This document shows positions 43,526 through 55,931 of a DNA stretch of 64,000 nt, piece after piece (positions within the stretch are counted from its first letter, which is position 1; every line of letters starts with the position of its first letter). The translations under genes were made by a program, and so were the position numbers. The notes beneath the pieces are model-generated. The model had not been told where the DNA came from. It searched no databases and saw only the letters and a list, made by a program, of their open reading frames with translations. Source of the stretch: Toxonevra muliebris (Eukaryota; Arthropoda; Insecta; Diptera; Pallopteridae); assembly GCA_963691655.1 (NCBI GenBank), contig OY829329.1:54635408-54699407 (forward strand). The letters are read 5' to 3'.

Positions 43526-44048
43526 TTGCGTAAACATTTGCGGTTTTTCTGTTTTTTGGTTTTTCCGTGTAAAAATTTATTATTATTCTGTATAAATTAC
43601 CGAATTTTGTACATTTTTTTTCTGTGCTTTGTTGGTTTTTTCTTTTTTGCATATGTTACAGAGAAATGAAGTGAATTATTTTTATTTTTACAATTTTTAT
43701 TTAATTAAGTGTTTTTGCGTTTTGCATCTGTGTGTGTGTGTGTGTATGTAAGTGTGACGATTGTAATTAACAATTTATTTGCACAGAGAGAAATTTCGTT
43801 TGTTTATGTTTTGTGTGGTTGGAAATTTCATAATAATTATAAATACTCATACACATGCATGGAAATTTATGTAAATGTAAGTGTATTTTAAATAAACAAC
43901 ACATATAGTAAGTTCATTTCATATATATAATAAAGAGTAAAACTCACACAACAACGTAAATATATGTGTGTGTGTGTATGCGCGTGTATGTTTGATGAAA
44001 TTATTCAAATTTTTGTATTATTATTGTATTTGCAAATTTTATGTAAGT
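43526..44048. other. AT-rich sequence with TG microsatellites
   Basis: GT repeats at 43727-43746 and 43963-43986. No gene supported. Confidence 0.5.
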
Positions 44049-44049
44049 A

Positions 44050-44638
44050 CAGTGACTCACAAAACTGATCACACAAAGGGATATTTTTGGGATACGAGAA
44101 ATAGCCAAGAGTGGCGTCAAATTAAAAAGTAACGGCGTAGATGAGTCTCCACTCATATCCAAATGAACAGAAGTGTTAAAAAACGTTTGAAATCCGATAG
44201 TATCTTCAGGTTCCAAAAGGATCTTGAAAGTCCTGAAATTTAGACCATTTTATGGCTAAAATTTTATATACAAAACTGGTAAGTTTTTAGAAATTTAGCA
44301 AAAATTGTACGAAAAGTATAAATTATGGACCAAACTTCTAAGCTTTGAACATCCTGCTGAACCAATAAACATTATCCGATTTCGAAAAATCTTTTTCCTT
44401 TATATTTGTATTTGAAAATACCAATATCAGAGCTGTAGAATTTGAAACAGTTTTTGGGACCCTTTTAGAACCTGAAGATATTATCAAATATGCCAAGAAG
44501 AAGATATTAACAATGATTTGTTTCAACTTCTGTTCATCTGGATGAGTGGAAATTTAACAACTCTGTAACTTTTCAATTTAATATCATTTTTCGTGCCCCT
44601 AAAATGCTCATTTATGTGATCAGTTTCGTGAGTCACAG
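44050..44638. mobile_element. Tc1/mariner-type MITE with long inverted arms
   Basis: 589 bp flanked by TA (44048-44049; 44639-44640). The ends are CAGTGACTCACAAAACTGAT and, reverse-complemented, CTGTGACTCACGAAACTGAT. Homology between arms continues inward (TCCACTCAT...AGATGAACAGAAGT, TATCTTCAGGTTC(C/T)AAAAG), so the element is nearly one long hairpin. Non-coding. Confidence 0.85.
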
Positions 44639-44640
44639 TA

Positions 44641-45210
44641 TGTATCTATCAGCGATGGCAATAAATCAAACTTACTCAAGTGGCATTAAATGCTCGCACA
44701 CAATGAACGTGTGCGGATATTTTCAATAATGAATATTGCCAGTCATTAACATCAGCAGCAGTACTACACAAAATAAGTAACTATTCATTTTATTTTATTT
44801 TTGAACAATATGTACCTACATATATGAAATTAGTGATATTTATTTATGCAATTTAGAAGATTTTAACCCATTAGCATTTACCAGTGGCGGGTGCAATCAA
44901 GTAAGTTTTGTAGTTTTCATCACTACAAATGTTTGTTTTACAATATTTATGAAGTAAGTTAGTCAGTGACTCACTTTTCCACCCCTCACACTTTCCCTCC
45001 TCTCCTTGTTCTACCTTTCGCAGACCTTCGTTTACTGAAACTTACTCCCTGGATACGATTTTGATAATTTTGAGAAAGTTGACTGAATTTGATCCAACTT
45101 CAAAAAAATTCGCCAAATAAATCAAAATTATATTGATCGGCACGTATCGGTCTATCACTGGCATACATAAAAAAAATTATATAATTTTATGAAACCTTAT
45201 ACTGGAAAAA
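44641..45210. other. AT-rich intergenic sequence
   Basis: No gene or element recognised. Confidence 0.4.
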
Positions 45211-45211
45211 G

Positions 45212-45535
45212 TAGCCACCGTAGCCTAGTGGTTGGTGTGTTGGACTGCTACGCAGAGGGGCCCGGGTTCATACCTTGGCACGCTCAAAAATCAAAAAATA
45301 GAAAATAAAAATTTTGTCTACACGACACCACCTCTTGGCTGGCAATGGCAAACCTCCATAATTAAAAGATGCCTATGAAAAGCTATTCACTGCTCCATTC
45401 GGACTCGGCATAAAACTGTAGGTCCCTTCCATTCGTGTATAAATATAACTCACACAACATGAATGGATGGGAAAAGTTCGGCCTTGGCCCTTCATAGGTT
45501 GTTGTGCCATAATAGTAGTAGTAGTAGTTTTATTT
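45212..45535 (+). mobile_element. tRNA-derived SINE
   Basis: The head carries pol III promoter boxes: TAGCCTAGTGG (box A like TRGCNNAGYNGG) at about 45224 and GGTTCATACC (box B like GGTTCGANNCC) at about 45265. A conserved body follows (ACGACACCACCTCTTGGCTG, CTCCATTCGGACTCGGCATA) and the end is a (TAG)n tail at 45515-45530. The tRNA-like part lacks a full cloverleaf, so it is not a working tRNA. Pieces of the same family occur at about 45850-45930 and 47180-47280. Confidence 0.8.
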
Positions 45536-45984
45536 ACAGATTCAAACTTTAATTTTAAGGCTACTTAAAGCTTTTAACTAGATTCAGTCAAATATAGAAG
45601 ATTTCTAAATACAAACATTAAGTGCTTGAATATTTTCGTCTAGTTGTCTAATTCAACAATCAACTCCAACTCGATAGACTTAATGCCATATTAATTTTTT
45701 TTTTCTTTCTTTTTTTTAAATCTCTGAAACCCCACTTCAAAACTGATATTCATGATTTTACACATTCAGCGTCACTGATAGCACGCTCTGATGTCTTTTT
45801 ATGAATATTATATTTTTAAAATATTTCTTTATGTGTTACAAATTACATCACCGGATATGGTGAAAAGCTTTTCACTACGCTGTTCGGTCGGATTTAAGGT
45901 AGGACTACAGTTCCTCATGTAAAAAAAAACCAAAATTTTTTAGAATTTTTTTTTTCAATATATTTTATTACATATCTATTAAGG

Positions 45985-46250
45985 TTAGGTTAGAGGGGCT
46001 GTCGAGAGACACACTTAGACTTGAACCGCTCATTGTGATATCACATAGTTGGACCTACAGTTTAACGGCGATTCCGAACGGCGGTGTGACAATTTTTAAT
46101 CGGATCGGTGGTTTTGCCATTACCAACCAAGGTGTGTACTTGTTGACTTTCTTATAATTCTCATATACTTCATATTGATAGTGAATATAAGAAGCTTATG
46201 AAAATTAACCACCCGACAAAGACGGGAATCGAGCCCGAACAATTTATTAA
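45985..46250. repeat. SINE-like/GGTTAGGTTAG repeat fragment
   Basis: Begins AAGGTTAGGTTAGAGGGGCT then CGCTCATTGTGATATCACAT, a motif I recognise from dipteran interspersed repeats. Near its right end the minus strand has a box-B-like GGCTCGATTCCCGTC (about 46221-46235). Borders not resolved. Confidence 0.5.
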
Positions 46251-46340
46251 AGTCAGGGTATTTTTTTTTTTTTTTGTAAGATTATTTAAAGTTTCAAGAA
46301 TACAAACATTTTTGTTTTTCAATTTTAATTTTACCTTTAA

Positions 46341-46603
46341 CCCTTCGGAGAGCGCGCTCTGAAAAGTTACACGAGAGGGCGCGCCGCGGCAATTTAGCCG
46401 CAAAAACAAGATACCAATTTTCAAACACAAATAGTAGCTAAACGATGTAGTAGTGCAAAAACCAACGGCTAACGGTAAACCACGCTCCATCTTAAAACTT
46501 ACAAAGTCATTTGAAAGGTATCGGTTGGTTACTATGATTAGTATTTTAAAAACACAAATTAAACAATTTGCGGCTAATTTGCCTCGGCGCGCCCTCCGAA
46601 GGG
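46341..46603. mobile_element. piggyBac-like MITE flanked by TTAA (GC-rich arms)
   Basis: 263 bp between TTAA at 46337-46340 and 46604-46607. Both ends start CCCTTCGGAG(A/G)GCGCGC, and the arms share GCGGC(A/T)AAT(T/A)..GCCGCAAA. The left arm has an additional copy of the GAGGGCGCGCC word. No coding capacity. Confidence 0.82.
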
Positions 46604-46898
46604 TTAAACTATAGAGAGCCCAAAGTCGAGTCTCACGGCTGACAGTTAATCTCTGAAACTGTACATTAGATGGCTTATTTTGCTAAAGTATTTCAGATCT
46701 TAATTGTGACAGCGGAATATGAAAATAGGGTGCTAAAAAAATTTAAATTTGTGAAAACTGGATGCGCTACTCCGAAAACCGTGATTTTAAAGGATGTTTT
46801 ACAATAGGTTTGGGATTTTGTATGGAAAAAGTATTCAACTTGCATATAAAAGATTTTCAGATATCCATACCTACGTAAAAAATGCCGCTAAAAAGAAT

Positions 46899-47091
46899 GG
46901 CGTATCCAGTTTGTTGATACAACTGAACACAAAGCCACCCGTAGCGCTACGTACTTTAATTTTTAAAAAATTACCGCTAACTTCAAAATCCTAACGGGTG
47001 AATTTGAAAATTCGTAAAAAAAATGCCAAATGGCGACTTTAGGCGCTACGGGTGGCTTTGTGTTTAGTTGTATCAACAAACTGGGTACGCC
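46899..47091. mobile_element. 193-bp near-perfect palindrome element
   Basis: The arms of about 49 bp (GGCGTATCCAGTTTGTTGAT... against GGCGTACCCAGTTTGTTGAT...) differ at only about two positions and include CACAAAGCCACCCGTAGCGC. They enclose about 95 bp of AT-rich DNA. Likely a recent MITE; a transcript would fold into a long double strand. Confidence 0.8.
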
Positions 47092-47179
47092 TTTCACTAA
47101 CCTCACAAATAAGAAATCCGACTTTAATTTGTAATAAAATACCTTAAAAAAACTTTTTTTTCTACCTTTTCTTACCTTA

Positions 47180-47504
47180 ACATAAAACTCTATATTCGTT
47201 CTATTCGTGTATACAAATATTTATAGTTCGCACAACAGGAACGTATGCAAACAGCTCGTTATAGGCCCATCATGTATTGTAGTCAGAGTAGGGTAAATTT
47301 AATTACATTACCATTACATTCCTAATTCCAAGGTATTGAAGCGAGTCACGAATTACAATTTCTTGTAATGGAATTTAAGTTTTTTGTCAATTTCATTTTT
47401 GGAAATTGAAATTCGTCATAAACATTTCCCATTCTTAAAATATAGGATTTCGAAAAATGCTCAATTCCATCAGTAAATGTAATCTAAAATATACAATTCT
47501 TCAG
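47180..47504. other. SINE tail fragment and AT-rich sequence
   Basis: TTCTATTCGTGTATACAAAT and GCACAACAGGAACG, with CGTTATAGGCCCATCATG, parallel the 3' body of the SINE at 45420-45510. The remainder is AT-rich with GGAATT words related to the next element. Confidence 0.4.
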
Positions 47505-47839
47505 AGGAATTTAAAAAGTACTTGAAAATTAAGGAATTTCTCTTCCTTTGCGTAATCAATTTGTGGAATTGAACTCCGAAAAAGTAATAAATCTGTTTCC
47601 ATTTGACTTTCAATAACGAAGTAGTAGTGGTGTGATTTTGTTGTTGCAGGAATATTTTTATTGGACTACATTTTATAGAGCCCCTAGACCCGATCAATAT
47701 AACTTATTAAAATTAAACGCAAAAATAATTAATTACTTTTGAGAAATTATTTCAAACTTTTAGGAATCGAATTCTAAAAAAGTCAACTACAACACAAGGG
47801 AAGAGCAATTCCTTAGTTTTCAAGTAATTTTTTAATTCC
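47505..47839. mobile_element. MITE with GGAATTTAAAAAGTACTTG ends
   Basis: The left end GAGGAATTTAAAAAGTACTT and the reverse-complemented right end GGGAATTAAAAAATTACTTG continue as AAAA(T/C)TAAGGAATT(T/G)CTCTTCC in both arms. Non-coding; target site not assigned. Confidence 0.7.
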
Positions 47840-49540
47840 CCCTTTAATTTTTTTTTTTTTTGCTGAAATGTTTTCGACAGACTTTCCTTGCTTGCCATCA
47901 AACAAAAAGTTTAATCTCTTAAACAATAAACATTTCAGACATGTAAACTGTCCAAGAAAGATTTTTATTCTACTGAGAAATCAAAAATGTTTCTTAGTTA
48001 TATAATTCCGTATGAGCTGGTAATCGATTAAATAGTTATTTATCTGATTGTTAGCTTTAAAACTTAATTGGCATTAAGCGTTTGTTTATTTAATTGAGAA
48101 TTAGAAAAAAAAAATATGAAAAATAATAAATAAAAAAAATATTTATAAAATGCACACATAAACTCGAAATCACAGTAACAAAAAAGAAATCGAAAAAATC
48201 AACAGCACTTGAAACTTTTATTTGATTTTTTAAGTTTTTATTGCTGCATATGGGGAATCCCATACTGAAATCTAGAGCCTTCGTGAGTGTCAAGTGAGTA
48301 GCATCAGCCATAAATAAGAATTCAATAGAACACGTCAACGCATAAAGTGTGCGGATTTAGGTTTATAAAATTATAATAACTTAAAATAACATTAGCAAAA
48401 AAATGTAAATAAAAGCAATTATAATAATGTAATACATTAGAGTGGATCGATATTTTAACTCCACTGTGAACATGGATTTTTGAGAAGAATGGTTAAATAC
48501 AAACATTTTTGAATCATTTATTCAAAGACTTTAGTTTATTTAATTTTTTAAGCTTTTCGGTTACTGTGATTCTTTTAATTTATTCAAATATAAAATTATT
48601 TTATCGCTTAATCAAACAGAATTAGTAATTTTAAATGCAAAAAAAAAAAAAAAAAAAAAAAAACAAATTATTTTTGCATTTAAAATTAATTGATGATTTT
48701 TTTTTTTTTTTTTCATTTCATTACGTTGTGTTAAATTATGTGATATTTATATGCTTTTCGCTTCTTCTTCTGCTTCATTGTCTTCTCCTCTTTACTTTCA
48801 TTTACATAACTTATGTTTTATTTGATTTAGTTTCATGACTATGTATTTAGTTTAAAAATGTATTTATATATTTATATTTATGTATGTATTTGTGTAGCAT
48901 GTGTTCTTTGTTCTTCAACATTTAATTAATATGAAACTGGTTGAAATTATTAAAATATTTAGTAACACGTTTACATTTATTCATAAGTATGGACCTCGCT
49001 CTTCCTTCAACACACACGAAACTATTAATTTCTTCTACTACTTACTAATTAAATATTGGCAAATATTTGACGCTAATTTACACTGTATATTTAGCGAACC
49101 GGCCCACATAAATAATCGAAAATTTAGGCGCCATTTTCATTACTCGCTTGATACAAAAACAAAACTGGAAAATTTTATTTGTTTACAAAAACAGTAACTA
49201 CGTCCGTATTCTATCAATATACTTAAACGATTAAATCATTAATAAGCTGTTCTCAGCGAACTGTGATCACAAAGTGGAACTAACAAAAATCTTGACGAAC
49301 AAAATTAGATAAAATACTCTCTTTGAGCCCGTATCCGATTTTCACCTATTCCACGGTGCTATAAACTTTTTTTTCTATACAAATAACAGTAAGTCGCGAA
49401 ACGCGAAAATTTTAATGCTAACTAAAATAACGTTTCAATCAAAATTTTAAAATTCGAACCGGCTCCAAGGCGGGACCAAAGTTTGTTCGTAAAATCTGTG
49501 CTCAAAAGGAATAATCGCTGAGATCTGAAATTTGCAATCG
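47840..49540. other. AT-rich intergenic sequence with poly(A)/poly(T) tracts
   Basis: At 48626-48690 a poly(A) run is framed by TTTTAAATGCAAAAA and TTTTTGCATTTAAAA, a potential cruciform, followed by poly(T) at 48696-48713. No gene supported. Confidence 0.45.
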
Positions 49541-49875
49541 TGTATTTTTAAATTATAGGGGAATGTGGAGAATTTCGAACCATGGGGAATGTCGAACCAT
49601 TAGTTTTATCTGCATTATGTGACATTCGATGTATACGAAACTTTTGCCAACGTATTATTTCAGCTTCATATCATTTTTTCATTATCGTCGAACCGATGAG
49701 ACGTATTTTGTGCTCTCTGCGATAATCAAGTGATTTTTGAGATTCCAAAAGTTTTTTTGTGTTTAAAAAATTACATTGCTTTTTCAACATTTTTGCGTAA
49801 AACCAAGCAGGTAAATATTTTTCAATTCATTGTGTGTGAATATTATTTACAGTCAAAAAAGTTTTTTTGCATAAA

Positions 49876-50841
49876 ATGTCGAATTTCGTGCCAACAAAAC
49901 AACATTTGTGGGAAGTTTTAATTTGGTTCTTCCATTTAAAGAAAAACGCAACTGAAGCACATCGTTTACTCACTAAAGCTTATTCTGACTGTGCTACGTT
50001 AGAATGTGTCAGGTGTGGTATGCCCGTTTCAAAAGTGGAGATTTTGATGTTGAAGACAGGGAACGTTCAGGCGGCCCGAAAAAGTTCGAAGATGAAGAAT
50101 TGAAGGCATTACTCGAAGAAGATTCATATTAAACGCAACAAGAACTTGCAGAATCTTTAGGAGTTGATCAATCAACCATTTCTAAACGATTAAAAGCATT
50201 AAATGATTCAAAAGCAAGGAAATTGGGTGTCGTACGAATTGAAGCCGAGAGACGTCGATTTTTCACATGTGAACTGCTGATTGAACGACAGAAAAGAAAG
50301 GGTTTTCTGCATCGTATTGTGACTGGCGATGAAAAGTGGATACGTTACGATAACCCAAAGCGTAAAAAATCATGGGGACCGACCGGACATGCATCAACAT
50401 CAACGGCAAAGCCGAACATCTATGGATCCAAGCTCATGCTGTGTATTTGGTGGGATATGAAAGGTGTCGTGTATTAAGAGCTGTTGAAACCAAATAAAAC
50501 GAACACTGGCAACCGCTACCGACTACAATTGATGCGTTTGAGCCGAGCATTAAAGGATAAGCCGCTTGTTGCAAGGCAAGTAAAAACATACTTGGAAACG
50601 CTGAAATGGGAAGTGCTACCCCACCCACCGTATTCTCCAGACATTGCTCCTTCTGATTACCACTTGTTCTGATCGATGACACATGGCCTGGCTGAACAGC
50701 ACTTCCGTTCTTTCGAATAACTCAAAAAATGGGTCGATTCGTGGATAGCCTCAAAAGATGAAGAGTTCTTTTGACGCGGAATCCGTATGCTACCAGAAAG
50801 ATGAGCCACAACCTAACGATGGACAATACTTTAAAGAATAA
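49876..50841 (+). pseudogene. Mariner transposase relic (mellifera-like), catalytic block missing
   Basis: Starts MSNFVPTKQHLWEVLIWFFH, then LKKNATEAHRLLTKAYSD. Several frameshifts and stops follow: SGDFDVEDRERSGGPKKFED, EELKALLEEDSY*TQQELAE, RIVTGDEKWIRYDNPKRKKS (first catalytic Asp), PNIYGSKLMLCIWWDMKGVV then a stop, and YRLQLMRLSRALKDK joined directly to PLVARQVKTYLETLKWEVLP. The expected stretch with the second Asp (HDNARPH-type) is deleted. HPPYSPDIAPSDYHLF (third Asp) is present. Inverted terminal repeats were not found. Confidence 0.88.
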
Positions 50842-50999
50842 ATTTATAATCACTTTTTCACAATAAATGTCCGAATTACGAAAAAATACGAGTTTATACA
50901 TTCATACTCCCAATATCTCTAGCGGTAATAATAATATTGAAAATTTTGGATCTTCGCATTGTCTATAGCTCCACCATACCTCATATTGGTTCTAAGTTC

Positions 51000-52620
51000 T
51001 TCAAATTACAGGCCATCTCATACTGCCTCTGATTGCCAGTAATTAGATTTGATTTCCTCTCCCTGGTTTTCCCCCTCTAGTGGTCACTTCTTCCACCAGA
51101 TTCCAGTTTTTTTCTCCTTCACCGTTTCCGTCTTTCCATCGGTATCACAATCCCTCTGACTACTATAAATTGTCTAGAATTGCTTCCTATTTGTTCTAGC
51201 TAAAATTATCGCAGATAGTCTCTGACCGTCGTAAACAGACAATTTATTGAATGTAATTATCTAATTTATGATACCGCAAACTATTTTGATTACTTTAGAA
51301 TCTGTCTGTGACTGCTCTAATTTGACTAAAACCGCCCTTGACAATTTCTGTCGTTCCCACCATGGCCCTGACTACTGTAAACTATCTAAAACTTCTATTT
51401 ATAAGTTCTGAATGTTCAAGTCTGCCACTTATATTACCCCAGGCTGCTCCTGATTACCTCAAAGCGGTGCTTCTGAATACTCTAAATTGCCTTAAATTGT
51501 TTCTTGTTGGTTCTGAATAGTGATGATTCGATACAAGTAAATACAAATAAAAACTCGATACTTTTCATTCGATTCAAGTACTTTTTTTTACTCGATGCTA
51601 TAACATAAGTATTTTACTTGGTATCGGAAAAAAGGGTCAGTATCGGATACTCGATACTTTTGGAAAATTTTTATTTAAAAAACTGAAATATATACAATAT
51701 TTAAAATTGTGGATCATTTTACAATATTTTACAGCAATCAATAATATATTTCAAAATGCTACTGCAGAATTATTCAAAATATTTCAGTCCATATTGCAAT
51801 ATTTCAATGTATGCCAATATTGCAGTACAGTATTGAAGTTCTAGAAGATATTTTCGGCCATGCATGTAGAACATAATGTTTATTGAAACCTTTTCATTAA
51901 AATAAAATATTTTTAACAAGCTTTGATCTGTTGATTAGTTTTCTTTCTGTTATAAATTTTCTAGCGATTTGCTAAATTAACGTCATTTCTATATGAATCA
52001 CGTGTTTCCAGTGGAAATATCTCAAAAACATGATTTATTGGCGAAAAATTCGTGTTGAGTAGTGCAAACTGTATGCTCAACCATATTGTGTTACAATGGA
52101 CCGTTCTGGCCTAAATGTTTTCCTTGACAACCACTTAAAAAAAGAGTAATTTGTCTCTTTAAAGGAGTATTCGATACAAGTACATATTCGATACTTTTTT
52201 CCGATATTTTTTTTTCGATACAAGTAATAATTAAAAGTATCGATACTATGTGGGTATCGAATCAACGCTAGTTCTGAATATACCTATCAAGATTGGATTA
52301 CCTTTGGTTAATTCAGACAATGACTGCTCTAAATTGTCTGAAACTGCCTCTTATTGATTCTGAATGTATCTCTCTAGAGCTTATATTATCCTCAGACAGC
52401 TTTCAATTACCCCAGAATGTCTTTGATTACCTTATAAAGATTGCAATTATCTCATAAATTCGTTGGTTACCTTATAAACCTTTTGATTACTTCCGATTGC
52501 TTCTATCAGTTCTTTTCTTCACTGACAGTTTCATATTGCCTTTCAGACTGCTCATTATACCCGCTAGCAAGCTCTGACTGCTTTGGCTGCCTTTCCTAAC
52601 TGAATTTATTGTGAAACTTC
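51000..52620. repeat. Degenerate CTGACTGC...CTCTAAATTG tandem repeat, interrupted
   Basis: Loosely periodic variants of TGACTGCTCTAAATTGTCTG, CTTATTGATTCTGAATG and TGATTACC(T/C) extend over 51000-51517 and 52271-52620, with further pieces at about 55150-55240, 56228-56300 and 61550-61660. It looks like an old tandem repeat split by later insertions, including the hAT-like MITE below. Confidence 0.5.
51518..52270. mobile_element. hAT-like MITE, copy B (8-bp target duplication)
   Basis: 753 bp bordered by perfect GTTCTGAA duplications (51510-51517 and 52271-52278). The left end TAGTGATGATTCGATACAAG matches the right end of copy A at 35754-36560, and the right end reverse-complements to TAGCGTTGATTCGATACCCA. 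Interior blocks are shared with copy A in inverse orientation (e.g. AACATAATGTTTATTGAAAC). Confidence 0.9.
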
Positions 52621-55584
52621 AATAAAGGTCTGGCAAAAAATTATACGCAAAAGCAAAAACTTGCCCAACATAACTAGTTTTTAGATAAAAACTTGTCATC
52701 TATGGTATAATTAAATAATATTAAAATAGTAAAGTCATTTCTGGGGATATAAATTAAGTTTAAATTTTAAATTAATAATTACATGGGTAATAATAATTTC
52801 AATATTAATTAAAACTTAATATTAAAAATATTCAAAATACTATGCTGAAATTTTGGAATATATTTTCATCAACAAATCTTGATGTAAAATAGAAACATTG
52901 CATTAAATTAGCAAAACCCGATTAAAAATAATTTTAATGACTTGAAGAACTACATACTACAAATGTCGACACTAGAACAAGTTTGTTTTTACAAAAATAA
53001 AAAGTAAACAAATTAATATACCAAATAATAAAAATGACAATAATAAACAAAAATATAGAATACTAGGTAATAATAAAAAATAAATATAATTCTCTACCAT
53101 TTATTACGAATCCATACTAATTACAAGTTAAGTACTTAATGAAAAAACTGACACATCATCATCACTAAATAATCTGAAAATCACAATTCCTAAAATTAAA
53201 TTAGATTCAATAGGAAATCTTTGGGGTTTTTTTGTACTTTATATGTACTGGAAAAATTTCGGTGAATTATTTTTTCTTTGAAAATTTCTCAAATCTTTTG
53301 GAAGTGTTAATTGTTAAAGCAAATAAAAAAGTAATAAACAAATAAAAAAAGAATAAATCAAATATCGACAAAAAAATAATCAGCTTACGTAGAAAATTAA
53401 CAAGTCTAATTGCTAAGTGCTCGCGTAATTTTTATGCACTATGTCTGATATTCGGGGAGCTTTATAAAAAATACAAAAAACCGCGTTCATAAGTTTTTAA
53501 TTCATTAAATGCCAATTTGTTTTAAATGATATATCTTCAAATTGAATTTGAAAATTTTGAAGAGAACTTAGTTTTTTTTTTTTTGAAGTGGGTATGTGGG
53601 AAATTTTTACGGAAGCTTATTTTGTTTTAATTTGTTTTGAGTAGTTCGTGGCCCTGAATAGTTTATTTATGAATAAACCGCAAATAAAAATCTTAAGATT
53701 GATTTGTTGTCTTTTCTGCTTGTGTTGTTGAGATTTGTTTTGATTTAGCACTCTCAAATAAGTAGATGCGTTATTTATACTTGTTTTTTTTTTTTTTGTA
53801 AGAAAAAAAGTTTGTTTACTACGAATTAACCTTTATATGCCAATAAATATTTTGATGATTTTAAGTATTATTCCAGAAACCTGATGACTTTTAATCAATT
53901 AAAACTAGATGGGTTTTGAGAAAATGATATGAATTAAATGGAAATTATAGAGTTATTAACGGGCTAGCACAATTCTGTTGTTTGGGTACCCTCTTAATGG
54001 AGAATATTCCTTAGCTCTCTCAGCTGTTTTTCAGTAGGATCGAGCTAAGAAAAAATTTTATTAAAAACAAAAAAAACAAAACAAAATGAGAGAAACGCCT
54101 GGTGGGGTCGGTGGTTTAGAGGTTAAAAATTACTTCAGAACGTTTTTCTTTTCCGTATACTTTATATAACCAACTTTAACCGCGGTAAAATGCATTGAGC
54201 TATGAAAACGCGGGCACAGATTCGTGATTAGTAATCTAAAAATAATCTCAGAATTCTTAACCCTTTTAGCTCTTTTTTTTAATTGGGGTCGATATTTTTT
54301 TTTTTTTTTGAGTGAAACTCATGATTACTTAAGACTTCTTCAACTAACATAATAAGTTTCAAGCCTCTACATATCATTGTTTGACCTCTATTAAAGATTG
54401 AACAATTATACTCCTGAAACTATAGACAAAAATCCGTTAACGCTTTTTCTTAAATTTTTGGATTTTTATATTCTTTTATCTTTTATGAACATATTTGGAA
54501 AGTAATATTTTCACCTAGCAAAGAATTATTAAGTTTTTTATTAAAATAATGCAATCAGTTTTGATGATAAATTTTTGCACATTGCATTTCTGACTTGACT
54601 TCAAAGAAAAAAACTCTTAAAAAATAACATAAGCTATAATGATCGGTAATCCAAAAACATAAAAGTACTTAATAGTAGGTTATGTAATTAAAAAACTATT
54701 TACTTGCTGTCAAAGTTTGCCCTCTGTTGAATGAATGGAATAAAAGCAATTGTCCAATATATTATACGAAATCAACGAAAGGATTAAGTCCCCATCTAGA
54801 CGAGAAATTTCCAACAAAAAAAAAAAAAAATGCGATTTCGGGGCTGTATAGGTCGAAGCATTGTTGCTATAGCAGCAATCTAACCTACACCCCGGAACTA
54901 TTGGATTGATATTCATCAAAGACCGTTCAACTAAGTAACGAAAGCGAAGCAATAGTAAAAAGCTCCCCTCTAAATGATTTGGTTACATGAAGAGACCGAA
55001 AAATCCCCAACCTTACGATTGATAAAGAAGGCATCAGAAGTTGAAGAGAATGTAAGTGTTAAATTTGTCCATAGAATAAATACTGGAAGCTATGTTGTGA
55101 CTTTATCATAAATTTTTTTAAATTTTGGAAACCCCACGTTACATTTGACGTCCTTTATAGAACCCTAATTGCCTCTGATTGCCTTCCAATACCTTCAGAT
55201 TATTTCTAACTGCTACTCACTGTCGCTGATTTTTAGCTTTGTTGACGTCCAACGAAATTGTTTCGAAACGAATTTTTACCAAAAATTTCTTAGGTGTAGG
55301 CACCGGAATACTTAAAATTTTGGTAAAAATATTCTAATTGCCATGTGAATTTGTTTTTCAATAGTTGGAGTCTATGCAAGCGTGCATAATAATTTTTGGT
55401 TTCATAGCTCCATAGTTTCTATTAAATAAATGTTAAGAACTTCCTATGATTTTTCAAAGAATTTAAGAATTTGTCTTGAAATTGGGATCCCAATATTTAA
55501 TCTTATATTCTCTAATGGACCAATACTGTTTCTGACTGCCTTCAAATCCCTTTAAGTGTCTCTAACTACTACGAGTACAACTGA
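52621..55584. other. Long AT-rich intergenic stretch, no gene recognised
   Basis: Very AT-rich with scattered poly(T) runs (53571-53584, 53785-53799, 54296-54310). Around 54740-54930 a less AT-rich block (CTACACCCCGGAACTATTGG) may be an element fragment but gives no protein match. Confidence 0.45.
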
Positions 55585-55884
55585 GAGGCTGAGAGGAAAA
55601 GTGGTATAACTTCTACGTTCAGAAAAAAATGGAATAATTTTACTTAAGAGCAAAACGAAATATGTTCAGAGCAAAAGTGAAACTAAAAATGTTCAGAGCG
55701 AAAACGGAATAAAAAACTATGCTGTTCTTGCTCTGAAAGAATTGTTATACCATTTTTGTTCTTACTTTTAAGGCGTTTCATTTTCACTCTAAACCGTGTT
55801 ACTTATGTCATTCTTGCACTGGCACACTAAATTATTTCACTTTTGCTCTTATATAAATTTTAGCCCGCTCTTCCTTTCAGCCTG
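55585..55884. mobile_element. MITE family copy 2 (GGCTGAGAGGAAAAG ends)
   Basis: Begins GAGGCTGAGAGGAAAAGTGG, ends CTTCCTTTCAGCCTG, and is the reverse-complement counterpart of copy 1 at 23239-23544. It lies 47 bp from copy 3 in the same orientation. Confidence 0.85.
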
Positions 55885-55931
55885 TCATTCATCATTCGAA
55901 AGTGATATAAAACCGAATCTTCCTCATTTGA

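Noticed and set aside
45212..45285. Functional tRNA gene
   Set aside because: Has box A- and B-like motifs but no complete cloverleaf or matching acceptor stem; the downstream body and tail mark it as a SINE.
54710..54952. Minus-strand frame with VPGCRLDCCYSNNASTYTAP
   Set aside because: Interrupted by a poly(A)-encoded F run and with no recognisable domain; possibly an element fragment.
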